Of a DNA stretch of 64,000 nucleotides, positions 58,248-64,000 are shown one piece after another. This DNA is from an uncultured Opitutaceae bacterium (GTDB taxonomy: Bacteria; Verrucomicrobiota; Verrucomicrobiia; Opitutales; Opitutaceae): contig CAIWXW010000109.1 in the NCBI GenBank assembly GCA_903916755.1, forward strand, positions 1-64,000, in the 5' to 3' direction. Numbering within the stretch: the stretch's first letter is position 1; the number at the start of each line of letters is the position of its first letter. A program made the translations under genes and the position numbers. Below the pieces are notes generated by a model. The model saw nothing but the letters and a program-made list of their open reading frames with translations, searched no databases and was not told where the DNA came from.

Positions 58248-59032
58248 AACCGGCGCCGGCGAAGATCTCGCGGGAGACCGTCCGCGCCGACTTCAACGAC
58301 CCCGCCACGGTCATCCATTACGCGCGGGCCGCGCACACGTTGGGGCTTTGGGCCTCCGAGCGGATACTGATCCAGCAGTTTTTCCCGTCGACCGAGCTGC
58401 ACCTGCTCGAGGCCGGGTGCGGCGCCGGCCGCGTCGCGCTGGCCCTCTGGCAGCTGGGCTACCGCCGGCTGACCGCCTTCGATTTTGCCGAGGAACTGCT
58501 CGACCAGGCCCGCAGCCTGGCCGCCGAGCGGGGCGCCGGCGCCATCCGTTTCCTCCATGCCGACGCCACCTGCCTCGAGGCCGGACCCGAGCGGCCCGAT
58601 CCGCCCGCCGGGGGCTTCGACGGGGCCCTGTTCCTGTTCAACGGGCTGATGCAGATCCCCGGGCGCGAGCAGCGCCGCGCCGCGCTGCGCGAGCTGCACC
58701 GCTGCTGCCGGACGGAAGCCCCGCTGCTCTTCACGACCCACGACCGCACATCCTCCGCCCTCGAGCGCAAGCTCTGGATTATGGAGGCGCGCCGCTGGGC
58801 GGACGGCACGCAGGACCCGCGGTTGCTGGAGTTCGGCGACCGGTACTTCTCGGACGAGACCGGGAACACCTTCATGCATCTGCCCGTGCGCTCGGAGATC
58901 CTCGCGGACCTCGCGGCCACGGGCTGGCGGTACGCCTTCGACGCGATGCGACGCGAAATCGCGGTGGAATCCGCCGCGGTCCGGGATTTCTCCGACGAGA
59001 ACCGCTTCTGGGTCGCACGGCGCGCGGGCTAG
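58244..59032 (+). CDS. SAM-dependent class I methyltransferase
   Basis: [42 protein letters not shown] at 58244 overlaps the dnaE stop (ATGA). Confidence 0.85.
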   Translation: MKPAPAKISRETVRADFNDPATVIHYARAAHTLGLWASERILIQQFFPSTELHLLEAGCGAGRVALALWQLGYRRLTAFDFAEELLDQARSLAAERGAGAIRFLHADATCLEAGPERPDPPAGGFDGALFLFNGLMQIPGREQRRAALRELHRCCRTEAPLLFTTHDRTSSALERKLWIMEARRWADGTQDPRLLEFGDRYFSDETGNTFMHLPVRSEILADLAATGWRYAFDAMRREIAVESAAVRDFSDENRFWVARRAG

Positions 59033-59217
59033 GCGGGGGGGTGGCCGTCGGAGCCCAGCCCAAGACCGGCACCGCATCCGGCCGCGCCGGCGGCACCCGC
59101 CCCCCTCCGCCTCGGACCGCCCCCCTGAGCTAACCTGTTTCCGCCCATAGGGCTAGCCCCCCAGCCCGGCGGCGGGAGCCCGGCCGTCCCATTCTTGCCA
59201 TCCCCCGGAGATGCTCT

Positions 59218-60075
59218 ATGCTCCGCCCTCCGATGTTTGCCGACCTCACCGACCGCCAATGGCTGTGGCTAGCTGCGGCGTGCTATCTAGCCGGCTTCCT
59301 CCGCGGCACAGCCGCGATCCTGCGCGGGGAGCGGCCGTCCGGCGGCATGATGTATGGCATCATCGGCCTCGCCTATGTTCTGCAATTCCTCGGCCTGTAC
59401 CTGCGCGGACGGACGGACGGCGGTTGCCCCCTGGGCAATGCCTTCGAGATCCTGCAATTCGTGGCCTGGTCGGCGATCACGCTCTATCTCGTGGTCGGCG
59501 TGACGTTCCGTTCCAGTCTGCTGGGCTTCCTGACCGCGGGGCTGGCGGCCGTGCTCACCCTCGCCTCCCTCGCCGTCCCGGCCTGGGACGCGACCCGCCA
59601 CGCCCACATCTTCGGCCACAACCCCTGGATCGAGCTGCATGCCGCGATCGCCCTTTTCAGCTACGGGGTTTTCGGGCTGCTGGCCCTCACCTCGCTGCTT
59701 TTCCTGCTGCGCCATTATTCGCTCAAATCGAAGCACCTCGACGGCTGGTTCACCCTGCTTCCCTCCATCGTGGATATCGACCACATCGGCCTGCGGCTGC
59801 TCACGGTGGGCGTCGCGCTCCTGAGCGCCTCGCTCGCGGTGGGAACCGTCTATTGGCTGCGCGACACCGGCACGGTCGACCGGGGCACCCTCTTCGTCAC
59901 GGTGGCCGTATGGGCCGCCTACGCGCTGGCCCTCGGCCTGCGGCTGGGCGGGCGGCTGCGGGCCAAGCGCTTTGCCTGGACCTGCCTCGCCCTTTTTGTC
60001 GCGGCGCTCCTCTCCATCGGTCCGGTGAACGCCAGCCGCCATCCGCCCCTCGCCACCCAGGAGGCCCCTCGATGA
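59218..60075 (+). CDS. CcsA/HemX-like cytochrome c assembly membrane protein
   Basis: 285 aa polytopic; GGCPLGNAFEILQFVAWSAITLYL, NPWIELHAAIALFSYGVFGLLAL; upstream of hemA. Confidence 0.8.
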   Translation: MLRPPMFADLTDRQWLWLAAACYLAGFLRGTAAILRGERPSGGMMYGIIGLAYVLQFLGLYLRGRTDGGCPLGNAFEILQFVAWSAITLYLVVGVTFRSSLLGFLTAGLAAVLTLASLAVPAWDATRHAHIFGHNPWIELHAAIALFSYGVFGLLALTSLLFLLRHYSLKSKHLDGWFTLLPSIVDIDHIGLRLLTVGVALLSASLAVGTVYWLRDTGTVDRGTLFVTVAVWAAYALALGLRLGGRLRAKRFAWTCLALFVAALLSIGPVNASRHPPLATQEAPR

Positions 60076-61157
60076 GCGGCCTGGGCCTGTTCCTGATCGG
60101 GGCGACCCATCACACCGCGCCCCTGGAGGTGCGGGAGAAGCTCGCGCTCGATCCCGCCGGCGAGGCCGCGCTCGGCGCCGAGCTGGCCGGACTCGGGGAC
60201 CTGCGGGAATTCGCGGTCCTCAGCACCTGCAACCGGGTGGAGTTCTATGGCGTGGCGGCCGAGCCCGGCGCGGCCGGGCGGGTCCAGGCGGCCTTCTGCG
60301 CCCGGCAGCAGTTCGCGCCCGCCGACTTCGAGAAATTTAGGCTGAGCCTGGATGGCCGCGAGGCGGTCCAGCACCTTTTCGAGGTGTCCGCCGGGCTCGA
60401 TTCCCAGATGCTGGGCGAAACCGAGATCTTCGGCCAGGTGAAGGCGGCGTACGCCGCCGCCCAGGCCCGCGGCACGACCAGCGCCCTCCTCAACCGGATT
60501 TTCCAAAAGGCCTTCCAGGCCGCGAAGCACGTGCGGAGCCATACGGCGATCACCGTGGGCCAGGTCAGCGTCGCCAACGTGGCCGTCGACCTCGCCCAGA
60601 ACATCTTCGGCGACCTGGCCCAGGCCCGCATCCTGGTCCTTGGAGCCGGCGAGATCGGCGAAAAGACCGCCCGCGCCTTCCAGAGCCGGGGCGCCGGAAC
60701 CCTCACCGTTTCGAGCCGCACCGGCGAGCGCGCCATGGACCTGGCGGCCCGGCTGGGCGGCAGCGCCCTTCCCTTCGAGCAGCGCGAGACCCGGCTGGCG
60801 GAATTCGACATCGTGGTCTGCTCGACCGCCGCCCCGCACACCGTGCTCTCGCGGGCGGCGGCCGTGGCCGCGATGCGGCGCCGGCCGACGCGCCCCCTGT
60901 TCTTCATCGACCTGGCCCTGCCGCGCGACGTGGATCCCGCCGTGGCCGCGATCGACAATGTCTTCTGCTATGATCTCGACGATCTCGCCGGCATTGCCGA
61001 AAAAAACCGGGTGGCCCGCGCCGCGGAAATCACCCGCTGCCGGACGCTTCTGACCGAGCGGGCCGACAGTCTGTGGCGCCAGGTCGAGCCCCTGCTGGCG
61101 GCCGATCGCGGCCCCGCGGGGGCGCCCGCCCTCCGGCCGACCCGGCATCCCGCCTAG
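60072..61157 (+). CDS. hemA: Glutamyl-tRNA reductase
   Basis: [64 protein letters not shown]. Confidence 0.96.
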   Translation: MSGLGLFLIGATHHTAPLEVREKLALDPAGEAALGAELAGLGDLREFAVLSTCNRVEFYGVAAEPGAAGRVQAAFCARQQFAPADFEKFRLSLDGREAVQHLFEVSAGLDSQMLGETEIFGQVKAAYAAAQARGTTSALLNRIFQKAFQAAKHVRSHTAITVGQVSVANVAVDLAQNIFGDLAQARILVLGAGEIGEKTARAFQSRGAGTLTVSSRTGERAMDLAARLGGSALPFEQRETRLAEFDIVVCSTAAPHTVLSRAAAVAAMRRRPTRPLFFIDLALPRDVDPAVAAIDNVFCYDLDDLAGIAEKNRVARAAEITRCRTLLTERADSLWRQVEPLLAADRGPAGAPALRPTRHPA

Positions 61158-63439
61158 GCGGTGGCCAATCCCGGCTTGGCGCGCCCCATGGCCGCGCCGA
61201 TCTCCTCCGGCTTGATCGGCTTGCTCACGTAGTCGTCCATTCCGGCGGCCAGGCAGAGCTCGCGGTCGCCGTACATCGCGTTGGCGGTGAGGGCGATGAT
61301 CCAGGGACGGTGCGCCGGGTTGGCCTGGCGGATCTGCCGGGTGGCCTCAAGCCCGTCGACCTCCGGCATGTGCACGTCCATGAGCACAATGTCGTAGGGC
61401 TGGCGGCCGAGCGCCTCGAGCGCCTCCCGCCCGTTGGCGGCGAGGTCCGCGCGGTAGCCCAGCTTGGCCAGCATGAAGAGCGCGACCTTCTGGTTCACCA
61501 CGTTGTCCTCGGCGATCAGCACGCGCTCCGGATGCAGCACGGGCGCCGCGACGAGATCCGACGGCTGGAACCCGGGGGCATCGTCCGCCCCGTGCGCCTG
61601 CAGCGCCTCCACCAGCGCCTCCAGGAGCTGCGCCGACTTGGTCGGCTTAAACAGGTGCGAGGCGAAGAGCGAGCGATCGATCACGAGTTCTCCCTGGCCA
61701 ACCGATGAGAGCATGATCAGCGGCAGCTGGGCGGCGTCCCGCAGCCGGCGGATTTCCACCGCGAGCATGCCTCCGTCCATCGCCGGCATCTGCATGTCGA
61801 CCACGGCGACATCAAAGGCCTCGTTGGCCCGCAGCCAGCCGAGGGCCTCCTCGCCGGAGGAGGCGGCCCGCGCGGCCATGTCCCAGCCCGCGGCCAGCCG
61901 GGTGAGAATCCGGCGGCTGGTCGCGTTGTCGTCGACCACCAGGAGGCGCTTGCCCGCCAAGTGTCCCAGGCCCGTGCCCAGGTACGGCCGGGGCCTGGGT
62001 GGCACCGACTCGACCGCCAGGGTGAAGAAGAAGGTTGAGCCCACCCCGACCTGGCTCTCGACCCACATGCGGCCGCCCATGATCTCCACGAGGCGCCGGC
62101 TGATGACCAGCCCGAGGCCCGTGCCGCCGAAGCGCCGGGTCGTGGAGGCGTCCACCTGGGAGAAGGACTGGAAGAGTCGGCCCATGGCCTCGGGCGGGAT
62201 GCCGATGCCCGTGTCGCGCACGGCGAAGACGAGCTCGGTGCGCCCCTCCTTGGGCGGCTGGGCGCGCACGCTCAGCACGACCTCGCCCCGCTCGGTGAAC
62301 TTCACCGCGTTGCCGAGCAGGTTGACAATGATCTGCCGCAGCCGGGTCACGTCGCCCAGCACCTGGCCGGGCACGCCATCGGCGATCTCGTAGAGGAGGT
62401 CGAGCTGCTTGGCGGAAAACTGCGGCGCCAGCAGGTCGAGGGCGCCCTCGATGCAGTCGCGCAGGCTGAAGACCTCCCGCTCGATCTCGAGCCGCCCGGA
62501 CTCGATCTTCGAGAAATCCAGGATGTCGTTGATGATGGTGAGCAGCACCTCGCCGCTGTGCCGGATGGTCTCGGCGTATTCCCGCTGCTCGGGGTCGAGC
62601 GGCGAATCCAGCAGCAGGCTGGTCATCCCGATGACGCCGTTCATCGGGGTCCGGATCTCGTGGCTCATCATGGCCAGGAACTGGCCCTTCGCCAGGTTCG
62701 CCCGCTCGGCGGCCTCTTTCGCGGCCTGCAGCTCCGCCGCCTGCCGGGCCAGCTCCCGCGCCGCATCCTCCTGCGTGCGCTTGACCTCCGTGATGTCCAC
62801 CACCGTGTTCACCTCCTTCATCGTGCCGGTGAGCGGATCGCGGTAGGCGTGCATGGTGAGCACGGCCCAGACGGTGCGGCCATCCGGGTGGAGATAGCGC
62901 TTCTCCATCGAAAACTGGTCGATCTCGCCGCGGTACATCCGCGCCTGCAGCTCCTGCTGCCTGGGCCGGTCGTCCGGATGACTGACCGCGACGTAGTTCG
63001 CGGTGTCACGGGAGCGGTGCGCGGGCACGCCGGTGATCCGCTCGTGCGCGGGATTCACCAGCCGCGTGTCACCCCGCTGGCCCTCGAGCCAGGAGAGGCC
63101 GACCGGGGCATGCTCGTAGATGTAGCGGAAGAGGCTTTCCTCGCGGGCCAGCTGCTCCTGGACCAGGCGCAGATCCGCCGTCATCCGCTCCGCCTCCTGC
63201 ACCGCCCGCTCCCGCGTCCGCAGCAGCTCCCGCACCAGCAGGGCCGCCAGTCCGGCCAGCAGCAGGCCGAGGCCGCCGGCAATCCAGGGCAGCAGTTCCA
63301 CCCAGCGCGCGCGGTCGCTCGCGCTGCGCAAAAGCCACCAGGCGGCGAACGAAGCCGCTGCGCCCGCGACGAAAGCAATCGCCGGGAGCAAGCGAGTCCA
63401 GCTCAGCCGACCGGAGCGAGGGGTCCCACCGGAAGACAT
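61154..63439 (-). CDS. Hybrid sensor histidine kinase (TM, PAS, HisKA, HATPase, two REC domains)
   Basis: [72 protein letters not shown]...[13 protein letters not shown]. Confidence 0.95.
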   Translation of the reverse strand: MSSGGTPRSGRLSWTRLLPAIAFVAGAAASFAAWWLLRSASDRARWVELLPWIAGGLGLLLAGLAALLVRELLRTRERAVQEAERMTADLRLVQEQLAREESLFRYIYEHAPVGLSWLEGQRGDTRLVNPAHERITGVPAHRSRDTANYVAVSHPDDRPRQQELQARMYRGEIDQFSMEKRYLHPDGRTVWAVLTMHAYRDPLTGTMKEVNTVVDITEVKRTQEDAARELARQAAELQAAKEAAERANLAKGQFLAMMSHEIRTPMNGVIGMTSLLLDSPLDPEQREYAETIRHSGEVLLTIINDILDFSKIESGRLEIEREVFSLRDCIEGALDLLAPQFSAKQLDLLYEIADGVPGQVLGDVTRLRQIIVNLLGNAVKFTERGEVVLSVRAQPPKEGRTELVFAVRDTGIGIPPEAMGRLFQSFSQVDASTTRRFGGTGLGLVISRRLVEIMGGRMWVESQVGVGSTFFFTLAVESVPPRPRPYLGTGLGHLAGKRLLVVDDNATSRRILTRLAAGWDMAARAASSGEEALGWLRANEAFDVAVVDMQMPAMDGGMLAVEIRRLRDAAQLPLIMLSSVGQGELVIDRSLFASHLFKPTKSAQLLEALVEALQAHGADDAPGFQPSDLVAAPVLHPERVLIAEDNVVNQKVALFMLAKLGYRADLAANGREALEALGRQPYDIVLMDVHMPEVDGLEATRQIRQANPAHRPWIIALTANAMYGDRELCLAAGMDDYVSKPIKPEEIGAAMGRAKPGLATA

Positions 63440-63520
63440 ATTGGGACCCAACCTAGGCGGCTTCGCCACCCGATGGCCAACCTCTTTTGCGCGCCCGCCC
63501 GAAGAAGAAGCCCGGTCCGA

Positions 63521-64000
63521 TCAGGCGGGGGCGAGCTGCCGCGCCAGCCACTCGCCCGGCGTCCGGCCCGCCGGCTGGCTGAGGAGGGCGCGCAGGCGCG
63601 CGGCCTGCGCCTGCGTCCGCGCGATCCGCGCCGGATCCGTGAGGCAGGACCGCAGTTCGGCGGCGAGCGCGGGGGCGGTCGCCGCCCCCTGGATGTACTC
63701 GGGATACATCGGCTCCCCGAGCAGGATGTTGGCGATGCCGAGATAGGGCACCTGCACGAGCCACCGGCCGATCCAATAGGTCAGCGGGTCGATGCGATAG
63801 GCGATGGCGCCGGGGATCCCCGCCAGGGCGCAGTGCAGCGACATGGTCCCGCTGGCGGTCAGGACCGCGGATGCCGCCACCGGCTCGCCGGTGGGCCGCA
63901 GCTCCACGCCGGCCGGAGGGCCGGCCGCGCGGAGGAGCGCGTGGATCTCCTCGCTGGGGTAGATCGCCACCGCAGGAAGGCCGCCCGCCGCGCGCTGGGC
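63521..64000 (-). CDS. lpxB: Lipid-A-disaccharide synthase, C-terminal part (runs off the right edge)
   Basis: TASGTMSLHCALAGIPGAIAYRIDPLTYWIGRWLVQVPYLGIANILLGEPMYPEYIQ. Confidence 0.88.
   Translation of the reverse strand, partial: AQRAAGGLPAVAIYPSEEIHALLRAAGPPAGVELRPTGEPVAASAVLTASGTMSLHCALAGIPGAIAYRIDPLTYWIGRWLVQVPYLGIANILLGEPMYPEYIQGAATAPALAAELRSCLTDPARIARTQAQAARLRALLSQPAGRTPGEWLARQLAPA

Noticed and set aside
54488-59032. 1514-aa ORF as a genuine DnaE-methyltransferase fusion protein
   Set aside because: The middle section is off-frame nonsense, the true DnaE C-terminus is in the +1 frame, and the methyltransferase has its own ATG at 58244.
1-64000. CRISPR array or prophage
   Set aside because: No regularly spaced short direct repeats and no phage structural genes or integrases were seen while reading the window.

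Overview
High-GC chromosomal window, most likely from a Verrucomicrobia/Opitutaceae-type bacterium (inferred from the 51-aa small basic protein and overall gene content). Most of it is ordinary core genes: smpB, rpoZ, cutA, mqo, dinB, glnS, gltX, hpf, tyrA-aroA-cmk-plsC, trpS, rnhB/rnhC, mutY, rpsU, dnaE, hemA and the 3' end of lpxB. There are three tRNA genes (Arg-CCG, Ala-CGC, Gly-GCC). A carbohydrate locus at about 20.9-34.5 kb contains CE12, GH2, GH35, two tandem PKD/CBM9-like secreted proteins, an aldo/keto reductase and a YtfQRT/YjfF-type sugar ABC importer. The observations most worth follow-up are: (1) a mntA-hepT toxin-antitoxin islet of about 1.1 kb bounded by a 28-bp exact direct repeat of the tRNA-Arg 3' end; (2) dnaE broken by an apparent +1 frameshift at a GGGGGCCCC run, where the original frame stays open into the next gene; (3) an apparent gene-fusion/deletion scar joining a PadR-linked membrane protein to a CHASE3-truncated, kinase-less sensor coupled to a lone receiver; (4) a sigma-54 activator whose Walker B DE reads DV; (5) the tandem PKD/CBM9-like pair in the polysaccharide locus. 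No CRISPR array or prophage was seen. Only the edge of one IS3-like element is present, at the left end. All product calls come from reading protein motifs; no database search was run.
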